From contig JAMASS010000016.1 of assembly GCA_024761205.1 (NCBI GenBank), forward strand, positions 1-64,000: DNA of 64,000 nt, given 5' to 3'. The notes beneath the pieces are model-generated. The model did no database searches. It had not been told where the DNA came from and saw nothing but the letters and a program-made list of their open reading frames with translations. Positions 1-9,201 of the stretch are shown one piece after another. The position numbers and the translations under genes were made by a program. Within the stretch, counting starts at the first letter, position 1, and every line of letters starts with the position of its first letter. Source of the stretch: Limisphaerales bacterium (lineage in GTDB: Bacteria; Verrucomicrobiota; Verrucomicrobiia; Limisphaerales; AAA164-E04).

Positions 1-2
1 CG

Positions 3-392
3 GACAAGCTCTTTGTCGGCCAGGACTTGCTCTATTGCGCAATGCCAGATCGAGATAAAATCTTCACCCTGGCCTACCAATCCAAAAGAATATCCTATCT
101 GAAACGATTCAAGTTTGGAGGAACAATCTTGAATAAAGAGTATCAGTGCACTCCGACGAAATCGAAGATCCTCTTTTTCGAGCCAAATACTCCTGAAAAA
201 ATATACATTAAGTATAAACCGGCGTCCCATCAGCGGGTGGATCAACAGATCGCGAATCCTTCCGAGCTGTTAATCAAATCAGCGAAGGCGAGAGGAAACC
301 AAATCTCGATCAAAGACGTGGCTTCGGTTCGCAGCAAACCGCCCCGCAACTGGGATGCGGAGGCCGTAACAACGACGTTGAAGTTCGTCTAG
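3..392 (+). CDS. DNA topoisomerase IV / gyrase subunit A, C-terminal end (5' truncated by window)
   Basis: The reading frame is open from the first bases of the window and ends at TAG 390-392, so only the last ~129 residues are present. The piece has the blade-like pattern of a type IIA topoisomerase A-subunit C-terminal domain: DKLFVGQDLLYCAMPDRD, then a YQSKRISYLKRFKFGG stretch, a KILFFEPNTPEKIYIKYK strand, and a closing KSAKARGNQISIKD segment. Known family role: the A subunit cuts and rejoins DNA while the C-terminal beta-pinwheel wraps or binds DNA. I assign it from this C-terminal pattern only; the catalytic tyrosine part lies outside the window. ParC-like is favoured over GyrA because no GyrA box is visible, but the visible part is short. 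Confidence 0.55.
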   Translation, partial: DKLFVGQDLLYCAMPDRDKIFTLAYQSKRISYLKRFKFGGTILNKEYQCTPTKSKILFFEPNTPEKIYIKYKPASHQRVDQQIANPSELLIKSAKARGNQISIKDVASVRSKPPRNWDAEAVTTTLKFV

Positions 393-537
393 GGAATCTC
401 TGAACAAACACCGAGTGCAACCCGCGCGGCTTGCAGGCACCCGAGTGCTGCCATGCCAGACTCTCGCAATGATACGTTATGGGCTTAGCTGGTAGTGGGC
501 GATGCTTCGCCTTGGGCGTGCGGATAAGGGCGTGCTT

Positions 538-1190
538 GTGAATCTGTTGGTCATATTCCAACGCTTTCCGGATCAAAAAGCCTGCCTTGCGCATTGAGAA
601 CAGGCGTGCTGGAGTGATGAACCCCGCTGCCCCCATTGCGGCAGTGACAAGGTGGCCCGCAAAGCCGACAACCTTCGTATTGGACGCTGGACCTGCCATG
701 TCTGCAAATCCAGTTTTAACGTCTTGGCGGGAACCGAGCCAACATGAGCAACGCTCGCCGATGGCCGCTTAAAAGGGCCGGATGCCGTGGGCAAAAGGGC
801 GGGCGGCGGCGGGAAAGACCGGACGACGCATCAGTTTCGGGCGAAGGCGGCAGGGAGTCTCACCTCAGTGGCGCTTCAAGGATTCGTCATTTGAGCACAC
901 GGCTCCGGGCGGCGGCGGGCTGCACCGACGAGGCAGCGGCTTATGCAGGATTCACCCATGAGGAGATCAATCACTCCGAATACGTGTGCGGCACGGTGCA
1001 CCCGAACGGCGTGGAATCCTTCTGGCCCATGCTGAAACGGGTGGGTCGAGACGCTCATCTGCGGGCCTTGCCGAGGCTCTATGGAACAATCTTGCTGCCG
1101 TTGGATGATTACCCCTCACCCCCCGAGGCGACGGCGAGAAACCGAGCGGACAATGCCCGCTATCCCACAAAGACTTTTGCCGCTAAATCA
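538..1190 (+). pseudogene. IS1595-family transposase remnant (copy 1)
   Basis: Starts at GTG 538 with NLLVIFQRFPDQKACLAH, hits an in-frame TGA at 595-597, then resumes in the same frame with a zinc ribbon: CPHCGSDKVARK and, 22 residues on, TCHVC (about 625-705). The frame closes at a TGA near 745. The C-terminal part is in another frame (about 930-1050): the DDE-type core TDEAAAYAGFTHEEINHSEY followed by VHPNGVESFWPMLKR. N-terminal CxxC zinc ribbon plus HxNGxESFW is the IS1595 (ISXO2-like) transposase layout. At least one stop and two frame changes make it non-functional. Terminal inverted repeats were not identified. Confidence 0.75.
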
Positions 1191-1299
1191 AGTGTACTAA
1201 TCCGCCAAGGATTATGGTCCCGTCCCGCGCCTTGTTTGTTCATGGGCATCTGGCCAAACCCGTCGCCTAGATGACGAGGGTGTCACCGAGTTTGATGTT

Positions 1300-2235
1300 T
1301 TAAGTCGGTAACCGGTCTGGTGACCGGTTTGTCTGTTCGAGGCAATAGAGTATGTGGTTTTCCAACATGTTTTTGTGGGTATCCCAGCCGCCGGTATCGC
1401 CGGAATGAAGCTGGACAAAACGAACGCCGCTTTCGACGAGGCACCACGTGCTGAACTCCGCGGCTTCTGGGTCGTCAATGCGGTAGAGATTGGGAGCCGC
1501 GGCTGATTCCTTGGCGAGGTCTACAATCTCCGTTGCGGCAGTCTGCATGCGAAAGGCGAGTTCATACGCACTATGCGGCGGGGAGTTTGTCGCTGTAGTC
1601 GTGCTGTTTGAGATGCGAGCCGTTCAGTCCGTTGTTCAGATCGAGCGTCGCTGATTGCCGATCTGGGATGATGTTTGGCTGAGCGCCAGATTGAGAATCG
1701 GGTTCTTTGCCGGGCGCATTGTGGCCTCTGGCAGGTCGTGGGAAGATAGCCGCTGCCCCAAGGCCGGAGGGGTACTTTTGATTTCGCCACCGGGTTGAGT
1801 GAGGCCGATGGAGCCCGGCATGTTCTGATTTTCGCTGCCAAGTTCGTAGGTGACCCAAATCCTGAGGTTGGGCGTTCCATCATGATGAACCCCGTGTTCA
1901 TTTGGAAACGGATTGAGGATGATTGACGGGATCTCCGGGGCAGCTGCAGAGGAGGCAGAGATCATCGGCTACTTTGGCCATGTGGGACAGGAACTCACTA
2001 ATAGCCATTTCAGATTGTCCGTAGCGGTGAAAGGGTTTTATCAGGGAGAGCAAAGGATTTCTCGCGACTTTGCGGTGGGGCATTATTTGGCCGAAGTTGT
2101 CTGGCGTACTTGATGAGATCGGGTTTCGGATCAAAGATATTCACGTGATTCGGATCCCGTGCATGAAGAGGTAAATGATGCGTTTGGCACGGGGACAAAA
2201 TGAGTAGGGCGAGGGGGATTTCGCCCACCGATGGG
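1300..2235 (-). pseudogene. DUF1501 family protein, multiply frameshifted (copy 1)
   Basis: Read on the minus strand from about 2235 downward, family segments appear in order but in different frames: PLHARDPNHVNIFDPKPDLI (the usual FMHGGPSHVDTFDPKP motif), SEMAISEFLSHMAKVADDLC, VTYELGSENQNMPGSIGLTQ, then from 1548 down RMQTAATEIVDLAKESAA and RFVQLHSGDTGGWDTHKN. These are hallmark stretches of DUF1501, secreted proteins of PVC bacteria usually encoded next to a PSD1 (DUF1549/DUF1553) cytochrome-type protein, as here. Three or more frame changes and loss of the C-terminus mean it cannot encode the normal ~450-residue product. Confidence 0.75.
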
Positions 2236-2399
2236 ATGCGGGAGTGTTGGCTTGATTCCAGTGGCTGCGGAGAGTGATTGCGGAATCTGCTCCGTGACTG
2301 CAGGGCCGGATTGCTGTAGCTCTCCTCGGTCGAGCAGATGAACGGGTTTAATCAGCTCTGAGCGTTTGGTATCCCAGAATGGAAATCGCAGGGATCTCC

Positions 2400-3045
2400 A
2401 TCAAGCCATCGAATGGTGAATGAGGCTGTCCGGCGGTAGGCTCAAGACGGCCCCACTGATCTTTTTGAGGAGTTCGAACTTTTTTGTTTGCTCGGCGGTG
2501 GTGAGGTCCCGGCGGAGGCTCTTTGCTTGAATAACTGGTGCGTTTTGCGAGCTTCCTCGACGGCGACGACACGGAGATAATGCTGCTCTCTGTCGGCGAT
2601 TTCCATGGCGGTGATAGTGGGTTCTTCAACCACAATGCTGTCGCTAAAGACGGATTGAAGACCGAAGTAACCGTGTTGGCTGAGCGGATCGGATTTGTCC
2701 TCGTGGCAGCGGGCACATTCGGCGGTGAGTCCGAGAAGTGCCGAGCTGAGCGTGTCCACCCAATCGGTTAGGGTTCCGTATCGCAGCTTTTGCGCGTTCA
2801 AGGCGGACTCATGGATTTCGGGGCCGAGGGCAAAGAATCTGGGCCGGTTCGTGCTTCGCGTTTCTGGGTTTCGCTGGTGAGGTAGACCCGCTTGGGATTC
2901 AGGTCGAGGTTGTTGTGCCAGATTTCGTCCCCGGCGATCTGTTCCTGAACGAAGACGTTGTAGGGTTTATCGTCGTTGAAGGACTTGATGACGTAGGCTC
3001 GGTATTTCCAGGCATTGCGATAGTGGATATTGGTTTCAGGATGAA
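2400..3045 (-). pseudogene. PSD1 / DUF1549 domain protein remnant
   Basis: The best frame (2801 down to 2442) reads LRYGTLTDWVDTLSSALLGL, then TAECARCHEDKSDPLSQHGY with a CxxCH haem-type motif, then FGLQSVFSDS. Just upstream, in another frame (about 3035-2880), [20 protein letters not shown] and [10 protein letters not shown] continue the same family. This order is the DUF1549 part of Planctomycete/Verrucomicrobial PSD1-containing proteins. The N-terminal cytochrome part and the C-terminal DUF1553 part are missing. It lies directly upstream of the DUF1501 relic on the same strand, the conserved pairing of these two families, so the pair decayed together. Confidence 0.7.
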
Positions 3046-3054
3046 CATCCCTTC

Positions 3055-3770
3055 CTACGGCGGATCGAAGTGGTGCTTGTAGTAGATGGATTGACGGCAG
3101 CTAGCGGGCATGTTACCCGCAGCGATCGATGCCAGGCTCTTTCCTTGCATGTGCTCTGGGATCGCAACACCGGCCAGATTGAGGATGGTGGGAGCAATGT
3201 AAGGGCAAACTTCTTGGTGCGATTGCCGCGTTGAGAGGACGGATTCCGCGGATCCATGACGATGAGCGGAATGTGGATGGACGGCTCGTGGGGATACCGG
3301 TTTCCAGCCAATCCGTATTCGCCCAAAAATTGCCCATGATCGGAAGAGAAGATGATTACGGTGTTGTCGTCGAATCTCAATCGATCGAGTTCGACGACGA
3401 TTTTTCAGAGGGCGTGATCAATGCCGCTAACGAGTCGGTAGTAGCCTTGGATGGATTGTTGATTTCGTTTTGGCCCCAAATGTCTAACCGCCCAGCGGGA
3501 TCGATTCTCCGAGTTTTTGATGATGTCCGGGAGCCGGCTAAAGAAATCTGAATGAGCCGCCAGCGGAGACGGGATTGTGATGTCCTCGTAGAATTCCGCA
3601 ATGTGGGGAGCGAGATCGTATGGGAACTGAACAGACTTTACCGAAGAGCTCTCTTGGACGTGCGGGCCTTTGAAACTGATGGATAGATGGAATGGCTGGT
3701 TGTTCGAGCAATTTTGGAGAAACTCGATTGCTGGTCGCCCATAACGCTCAAAAGATAGTGCTGTTTGCCA
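3055..3770 (-). pseudogene. Sulfatase (alkaline phosphatase superfamily) remnant (copy 1)
   Basis: The minus strand gives sulfatase middle and late segments in several frames: FERYGRPAIEFLQNCSNNQP and FHLSISFKGPHVQ (about 3760-3660), AEFYEDITIPSPLAAHSDFF (about 3600-3540), YYRLVSGID (about 3440), then LRFDDNTVIIFSSDHGQFLG (3390-3330) and HEPSIHIPLIVMDP (3290-3250). TVIIFSSDHGQ with its Asp-His pair is the late metal-binding motif of formylglycine sulfatases. The N-terminal CxPSR/CxPTR segment is absent. Known function of intact relatives is desulfation of polysaccharides, common in PVC bacteria; this copy is dead. Confidence 0.7.
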
Positions 3771-3774
3771 TCGA

Positions 3775-4640
3775 CTTTGAGGAGGATCAATGAACTCGCA
3801 GACGTTGTGCGAGAACGCCGACCAGACAATCCGTCAGCTGTGCGCAAATCGCTTTTTGCACCTTGGCGGGAAGGTTAAGGTAATTGTTGGAGGGTTTCGA
3901 CGGTGTTCGAGGAATGGATAGTCGTGAGAACTAGATGACCAGTTTCCGCTGTGTTGGGCGTCAGATGCATGGTTTCCGGGTTCACGCATTTCGCCCGCCA
4001 TGATGATGTCTGGATCCCCGTAACACATCAATCAAGGCTCGCTGAAAGCTCGGTGTATCGCGCCCGGCTTCTCGTTGGCGAATATAGGAGTGCCAAGGGC
4101 CGGAAGCGGTATTCAATGGAACTTTCCACGGTGATGATGTGCCTCGCCTCCGACAGATTAATCTCTTGGATGGGGGTAGCTATGGTCAACGATTTGCCGC
4201 AACCTGTGGGATCGCTGACGATCACGAGTCCATGACGGGCTCCGATGAACGTGCTGAGTTCCGGCGGCAGGTTGAGCCGCTTGAGCGTGGCCTCAAAACT
4301 ACTAAACAAGCGGATGGTTAAACCGATGTGGCGAGCAGTGAGGAGAACGTCGATGCGGCAGCGAATGTCTTGGATCGTTCGCAAGAGATCCCATGATCCT
4401 TGTTCGAGGAAGGCGGGCCACTGTTTTTCACCGATCAAGCGACGAGCGTCGTCACTTAGTTTCCTTGAATCCGGTGCAGACCAGACATGCACAACTTCCC
4501 ACGGATCCGAATGGCCATTGGCGGGCCAGGTTTTCCAAATGAAGATTGCCGGCGCCTTGATCTGCGGCGGCGGGAAGGAGGGATTCGAGGTGCATGGTGT
4601 GATCGCTTCTAAAACAAACCCGGTGGGAAGTTCCAGCAGT
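3775..4640 (-). pseudogene. PilT/GspE-type secretion ATPase remnant
   Basis: One open stretch (4492-4028) has PPELSTFIGARHGLVIVSDP followed by a damaged Walker A (TGCGKSLT), then IQEINLSEARHIITVESSIE with the Asp/Glu box of PilT-like ATPases. In another frame downstream (about 4030-3900) the family's DPDIIMAGEMREP motif follows. The normal Walker A of this family is GPTGSGKST; here the first Gly is Asp, the Ser is Cys and the last Ser is Leu. Further down LTDCLVGVLAQRLR (about 3835-3800) matches the family's segment near the end. Intact relatives power type IV pilus retraction or type II secretion. Frame changes and Walker A damage mark a pseudogene. Confidence 0.7.
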
Positions 4641-4653
4641 GGCGGTGGATTGT

Positions 4654-5514
4654 TTAACGATGTTCAGACGTTCGCTTTTTCAACCAATTGGCATCGATAT
4701 TCGGGCGAACCATAGTGTTCACGGTGATGACTGTCTTGATTTTGCCGGTTGATTTCATTGTTGATTGCCAACGGTGCAATTCGGCGCGACCGTCGGCAAA
4801 ACCGATATTGGTGGATCCATTGTGGAGGGCAGCTGCGGTGTTGCTGTTGTTCCATGAGTTCGTCGTGCTGCGGCTGAGATCGATGGCAATCGTGCCGTCG
4901 TCGATGGTGTTGGGATCTTCGTGAATGAAGACGAAGAGATTGGAAGGCGATCGCATTTGTGCTTCGCGGGTGTAGAGGATGGCCTCCGTCGTGCCGAGAA
5001 CATATCCGTTCATCCAGTTATTCATCGCATAGCTCCTGGCGAATGGTCCCCGAGCGCCGGGGAAGATGAATTTGTCCGCTGGGCAGCGAAATATCTTCGG
5101 GGCTCGCACGTAGGGTCGGGTTCGCACGTAGGGTCCCAAGAGCCCGTGCATGAAGAGGACGGTGTTGGTTTCGTAGCCCTGCTGGTAGCCCACGCCACCT
5201 GGTTGTTGACCGGCGACGCACCAAGACCTGTTGGTGTTGGTGATGGGGACAGCGCCGGGGTTGCCCACAAGCTTCCCGTTGTTGTCACTCGCATAGATCA
5301 GCCAGGCCAGCAGAAGTTCTTTTGTATTGTTGAGGCATAAGGCCCCCTCCCCGCGGTTTTTGGGTCTCGAGTGCGCCGGGAGGAGTATGGCTGCGAGGAT
5401 CGCGATGGTGGCGATCACAACCAAAAGTTCGATTAGGGTAAAGGCCCGGGTCTGCGTTTTTTCCTTTGGTGTGCTCGGCGACGCAGCGTTAGGTCGATGG
5501 TTGCCGTTAGTCAT
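4654..5514 (-). CDS. Prepilin-type N-terminal cleavage/methylation protein (pseudopilin-like)
   Basis: The product is 286 residues from ATG 5514; another in-frame ATG at 5538 would add 8. After a ~23-residue polar leader comes RAFTLIELLVVIATIAILAA, the type IV prepilin cleavage site (expected cut before Phe) plus the membrane helix. The body has the H-X9-DG-like features of Verrucomicrobial pseudopilins: CLNNTKELLLAWLIYASDNN, FRCPADKF, SYAMNNWMNG and NIGFADGRAELHRW. Known relatives are exported through PilD-processed type II secretion or pilus-like systems; many PVC genomes hold dozens of unknown role. An 18-bp in-frame tandem repeat (5104-5135) adds six residues. The gene is full length although surrounded by relics, including a broken secretion ATPase. 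Confidence 0.7.
   Translation of the reverse strand: MTNGNHRPNAASPSTPKEKTQTRAFTLIELLVVIATIAILAAILLPAHSRPKNRGEGALCLNNTKELLLAWLIYASDNNGKLVGNPGAVPITNTNRSWCVAGQQPGGVGYQQGYETNTVLFMHGLLGPYVRTRPYVRAPKIFRCPADKFIFPGARGPFARSYAMNNWMNGYVLGTTEAILYTREAQMRSPSNLFVFIHEDPNTIDDGTIAIDLSRSTTNSWNNSNTAAALHNGSTNIGFADGRAELHRWQSTMKSTGKIKTVITVNTMVRPNIDANWLKKRTSEHR
5104..5135. repeat. 18-bp in-frame tandem duplication in the prepilin-like gene
   Basis: TCGCACGTAGGGTC occurs at 5104-5117 and again at 5122-5135, 18 bp apart. In the protein this gives PYVRTRPYVR where one PYVR would be expected before the FRCPADKF motif. It preserves the frame. Confidence 0.8.
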
Positions 5515-5699
5515 AGCGATGTGAAGCGAACCTAGCATGGGGCAGGACTTGCAAAAAGGGAAAAATGGGGCTCTCGTTGCTTCGGGGTGCGACTAAATGT
5601 GATGGTCCCGATAGCAGAGAGGTGTGGGAGAGTCTCTCGAGTCATGCTCCTTCGCTGGGCTACGGAGGATGGATACCGGCGACAGGATACCTCCTAAAC

Positions 5700-5949
5700 C
5701 CGGGAAATGAACGGTAGCAATGAAACCGATGGGGCTTGGAATCATATCGAGCTGCTGCTTGACGAGGTCATGGTGAAGCTCAGCGCCCGTGATTGCACGG
5801 CAGCGCTGCTTCGCTTTTTCGAGAGGAAAAGTTTCAGGGTTGGGCTTGCCCTGGGTTTGAGCGAGGACACGGCGCAGAAACGTGTCATCCGCGCTGTCAA
5901 ACACTTACGCGCGTTTTTCGCCAAAATGCGATTCGCGCTTCCTCGGTGA
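5700..5949 (+). pseudogene. ECF-type sigma-70 factor, C-terminal remnant
   Basis: The stretch contains LLDEVMVKLSARDCTAALLR, then FFERKSFR and LGLSEDTAQKRVIRAVKHLR. This is region 4 (the -35 binding helix-turn-helix) of a Verrucomicrobial/Planctomycete ECF sigma family in which SEDTAQKRVSRAVEKLR is characteristic. The first helix of region 4 is shortened: SFRVGLALG lacks residues that would be expected as SFREVGxALG. No region 2 is found upstream, so it cannot act as a sigma factor. Confidence 0.6.
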
Positions 5950-6178
5950 GGTTCCAAGCGCCTCACGCATAGGAGATAATTTTAGAAATTTATCGACCGG
6001 CGATTCCCATGAATCCTGAGGTTTTGTCACGGAGTGCGTTGGCTGAGCAGGAGCTAGGAGTTGTTCATCCAGCGGTCCTACGGATTTGAGAGGGATCGGG
6101 CCTTGAGTCCTTCTTTGACAATCAGTCTACTCTCGCGGTTTGTAGCCCAGCCGATGCGTCTGTGGCATGCGCAGTTCG

Positions 6179-6352
6179 ATGTATGGCGGAGGTTTCCGAT
6201 TTGATCTCGGGGGAACGATTGAAGATTCGCATGTGATTTAAGCCTCAACCGATCTAGTGATGTGGGAGGACACTCAGTCGGTTGAAATCACCGCAGCCAT
6301 GACGCCTGTCATGAGCGATGTTCATCGCGGGAGAGTCCCGACGGTTCTTTAG
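6179..6352 (+). pseudogene. C-terminal secretion/adhesion module remnant (ASTDLVxW type)
   Basis: In the frame of ATG 6179 the DNA reads YGGGFRFDLGGTIEDSHVI, a TAA, ASTDLVMWEDTQSVEITAAM and then TAG. Large secreted Verrucomicrobial proteins often end in a module with YxxEASTDLxxW followed by a closing FYR strand. Here the residue before ASTDL is a stop where Glu is usual. I see this as the tail of a lost large secreted protein; it is recognised by motif only. Confidence 0.35.
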
Positions 6353-6451
6353 AGCTTGTCGGCAGTGCCCCTTGAGTGGTTGCTGTTGGAGTGAATCTGA
6401 GACTGAAAAACAGATGCACACACCTAGCGCAGCATCTCGGTGATTTCACGG

Positions 6452-6670
6452 TCAGGAATCAGACGGTGTCGTGGTGCTGTTTTTGTTGGATCGATTTGTA
6501 CGGGCGATTTCGCGCTTCAGTCCCTTGGCGGATAGCCCAAGGCCCGCTGCAAAGGCAATGAATCCGATACTCGCCAGGATCGAGGCATTGGCGCCTTTTC
6601 CGGAGGTTGGAACGTAGATTAGGGCGGCCAGAGCGACTGATAGCAACGCCGTTCCGACTAGTTTTTCCAT
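6452..6670 (-). CDS. Small two-helix membrane protein, unknown function
   Basis: A 72-residue reading frame. Residues 4-22 (VGTALLSVALAALIYVP) and 30-49 (ILASIGFIAFAAGLGLSA) form two hydrophobic helices with a short loop, followed by a basic, Ser/Thr-rich tail (KGLKREIARTNRSNKNSTTT). No family recognised. No clear Shine-Dalgarno site precedes the ATG. It sits in the gap downstream of the MYG1-like gene on the same strand and could be its partner or a chance survivor. The regular helix-loop-helix pattern is the only reason to call it coding. Confidence 0.4.
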   Translation of the reverse strand: MEKLVGTALLSVALAALIYVPTSGKGANASILASIGFIAFAAGLGLSAKGLKREIARTNRSNKNSTTTPSDS

Positions 6671-6761
6671 CCAGGGTTCGTTGGCTGGTTGGTTGCATTC
6701 ATGATTTTGTCGATCGTTTTTTAGGTTGGTGGCTTTTCAGACTCTCTATGAGTCCTCGATA

Positions 6762-7691
6762 CTATGCGATCCAAGCCATGGACACGAGTTGGCGAAGGCG
6801 GTCTTCGTTGGTTGCTGTGGTTTTGGCGACGAAGCCGCGGGCGTGGGCGAAGTGGACATCGGGTTCCTCTCCGATCAGTGTGAAATCAAGGCGTTTGTCA
6901 TCGTTGAATCGGGAGAGTCCGTAGCCGGTGCCTCGGCGGTCGGGGTAGATTAACGCGGCGACAGATTCGTCTTTTCCTTGGGTGTTGATATACATTTCCA
7001 ATCCGGAGGAAGGCTCAGACGAAGGGGGATTGGTGCGCGGTAGGTAGAAGACGCCGAAATCTTGGCCCTTTGTGTTTAAGGTCCAGAACCTCCCGTGTTG
7101 TTCGATGTAGGAGAGTCGGATCCGGAGGTATTTAACGTAATCCAGAAGGTCCTGACCGATAATCCGCATGATTTCCCAAATGGTATCGCCCGGTTTAAGG
7201 TAGGTTTCGGTAGCAAATTTCCGGAGCACGGTAATATCGATGGGGGAATTGAGCTGGCTCATGACTTTTGAAGGCACGCCGAGCCACTGAGCGGTTTCTA
7301 TCGCGCCGCGGCAGTCGAACCATTCAGTCGGCTCTAGCCAGTCGCAGAATTGTTTCGCTTGCTCGTAAAGCCCTAGGTGCCGGAGGACCAACGAAAGCGA
7401 GCAGATCGGCGGGTGATCTTTCGGAAATTGGTGGTGATCGAAGTTATGGTTCGCCGGCTCGTGTTTCCCACCGATATCGACGATGCAAGTTTGTGGATTT
7501 TCAAGGTCGAGCGTGGAGGGTTCTCGGCGAATGATGGGAACTCCATAGTGGGCCGCAAGAACACTGCAGGCCAAGAACTCATCTTTGTGGGCGCTTCCCG
7601 GGTGGGTAAGGATGGTGTTGATGGGGGTTGGTTGATTCACACTACTAACGTTCTGCTGTTGAGAAACTAGCGAACGGGATTGAAATAGCAA
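6762..7691 (-). CDS. MYG1/UPF0160-like metal-dependent hydrolase family protein
   Basis: The protein is 309 residues. After ~25 unconserved residues, the MYG1-type core begins: LTHPGSAHKDEFLACSVL (His30, His35, Asp37), then CIVDIGGKHEP (70-80) and NHNFDHHQFP (81-90). The DHH triad plus the HxxxxHxDE motif is the metal-binding signature shared with DHH phosphoesterases. Eukaryotic MYG1 is a 3'-5' exonuclease acting on RNA; bacterial relatives are mostly uncharacterised, so a phosphodiesterase or nuclease role here is inference. Length is close to the family. The start is uncertain because the first 25 residues look non-conserved. It is divergent from the spermidine-synthase-like gene at 7818. 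Confidence 0.7.
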   Translation of the reverse strand: MLFQSRSLVSQQQNVSSVNQPTPINTILTHPGSAHKDEFLACSVLAAHYGVPIIRREPSTLDLENPQTCIVDIGGKHEPANHNFDHHQFPKDHPPICSLSLVLRHLGLYEQAKQFCDWLEPTEWFDCRGAIETAQWLGVPSKVMSQLNSPIDITVLRKFATETYLKPGDTIWEIMRIIGQDLLDYVKYLRIRLSYIEQHGRFWTLNTKGQDFGVFYLPRTNPPSSEPSSGLEMYINTQGKDESVAALIYPDRRGTGYGLSRFNDDKRLDFTLIGEEPDVHFAHARGFVAKTTATNEDRLRQLVSMAWIA

Positions 7692-7817
7692 TAGTTTGCC
7701 GAAATCGACGGTCGCTTTTTGGGATTTGGCTTTACCGCCAAGGGGGAAATCTCGGACAGTGGCGGCAATCTCGGTCGGAGTCGTCGCATGTGCTTCAGCT
7801 CACCGAGCTGTTGATGC

Positions 7818-8510
7818 ATGAAACCGAGACTGACGATCGCCGAAGTAAAGACTCCCGACGGAGGCCGCCTGGTTTTGGAGCAACATGATCGGGATTATTA
7901 TGTTCGGATGAATGGCTGCGCGTGCATGAGCACACGCTCGACGGTCTCCGAACGTTTTTTGGCGGAGGTGATCTGTCGTCGTTTGTCGGGCAAGGGGGCT
8001 GCTCGAGTGCTCATCGGTGGGCTTGGCTTTGGCTATACGTTGCGTGAGATGCTCGATCGTACCAATGCCTTGGTGCAAGTGGAGGTGGTGGAATTGTTGC
8101 CGGAGGTGATTGATTGGAATCGCCGGTATCTGGCGGACTTCAACGGATCCGTTTTGGAAAACAAACGAGTGACCGTACACTGCGATGATGTATGGAAGGT
8201 TTTGGCGGGGGCTGGGTCGAACACCTATGACGCCATCCTTATGGATGTGGATAATGGGGCTATGCCGTTGGTTCAGTCGCAGAATCGGCGTTTGTACGGC
8301 ATGCGGGGCTTGTATCGGGTCGCATTGGTGTTGGTGGAGCGCGGCTATGTCGCCTACTGGTCTGCGAGTCCGGATTTTTCCTTTTCACGCCGATTGGCGA
8401 AAGCGGGGTTTTTGGTCGAGGAGATCCCCGTGCGAGCTCATGAACGTGCTCGGAGAAGCGCTCACGTGGTCTACCTGGCGCGGGCGACGGGGACGAAGAG
8501 CGCGCCTTAG
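7818..8510 (+). CDS. Spermidine synthase-like SAM-dependent transferase
   Basis: A 230-residue protein with a Rossmann methyltransferase fold of the spermidine synthase family: motif I VLIGGLGFGYTL (65-74), acidic loop VEVVELLPEVIDW (88-100), and a DAILMDVDNG segment (138-147) where the polyamine synthase catalytic Asp normally sits. The C-terminus (YVAYWSASPDFSFSRRLAKA) matches the family's final strands. It lacks the N-terminal beta-hairpin domain length of true SpeE (about 280-300 residues), so it may be a spermidine-synthase-like methyltransferase rather than SpeE. It is transcribed alone, divergently from the MYG1-like gene. Confidence 0.65.
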   Translation: MKPRLTIAEVKTPDGGRLVLEQHDRDYYVRMNGCACMSTRSTVSERFLAEVICRRLSGKGAARVLIGGLGFGYTLREMLDRTNALVQVEVVELLPEVIDWNRRYLADFNGSVLENKRVTVHCDDVWKVLAGAGSNTYDAILMDVDNGAMPLVQSQNRRLYGMRGLYRVALVLVERGYVAYWSASPDFSFSRRLAKAGFLVEEIPVRAHERARRSAHVVYLARATGTKSAP

Positions 8511-9025
8511 GGCCGAGGGATGTGATTCAAAAGGGTGAGGTGGGGCGAGACTCCGGCGAGCCGTTGTGGCCGAGACCGGAACCATGGAATGGGCGGGTGT
8601 CTGACATCAGCCACGCAATGCAGTAGGATTCTGTCCTCTGTAGCTTCAGTGAAGGCGGATCGGCGGTTCGAGAGACTTTCGCCCCACCTTTTGAGACCGG
8701 GGCTCACCACATTTAGTCGGACACTAGGGGCTAGGTGATGCTTTTGTTCGTGGCGTTGCAATTTTTCTTTTGGTGGTTCGTTTGATGAGGTAATGATAAA
8801 AGTTCCCCTTGGTTCTCAACACCGTGCCGATGCGTATGATTTCTTGATGGCTCCTCCTCACTGTTGCATGGATTTACGCTGGCAGTGATTTGTTGGCTTC
8901 CGCCTAGCCGAGGTTCCGGGGGCTAGGCAGACTCGGGATTAGCTCAGATCACAGTATTCCCGTTCAGTGGAGAATGATCAGAATCTTGCTTGGAAAACGG
9001 AGAAAAGCGGCAATAACGCGACTGG
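8511..9025. other. No gene recognised
   Basis: About 515 bp between the spermidine-synthase-like gene and the YkgJ relic. Short open frames on both strands show no family motif. The right edge (about 8950-9025) may hold further frame-shifted residues of the YkgJ-like relic. Confidence 0.5.
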
Positions 9026-9166
9026 TCAGGTGGATTCGTTGATGAATTGATCCGTGGGAATGTCCCAATAGGCGGTAATCGCCTCGATTTCTTCTGCAGT
9101 GACTTTCACTACGTCCGGCCATCGACAACAAGCAGTGCACCGATCGCACTCGTAGAAGATAGGCAT
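9026..9166 (-). pseudogene. YkgJ-family cysteine cluster protein, N-terminal remnant
   Basis: From ATG 9166 the frame reads MPIFYECDRCTACCRWPD, then VVKVTAEEIEAITAYWDIP, and stops at TGA 9026-9028 after 46 residues. CxxCxxCC at the N-terminus followed by a short helix that starts with VxxT/S is the signature of the YkgJ (UPF0153) Fe-S/zinc cluster family, normally 120-150 residues. Downstream of the stop, another frame gives SPFSKQDSDHSPLNGNTVI, which fits the family's EKxDGSCxFLxGNxCxI segment loosely with cysteines lost. The gene is therefore truncated. Confidence 0.55.
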
Positions 9167-9201
9167 GGCAGAATGGGAAGTAAGACTGAAGCCAAGGGGG
9201 G

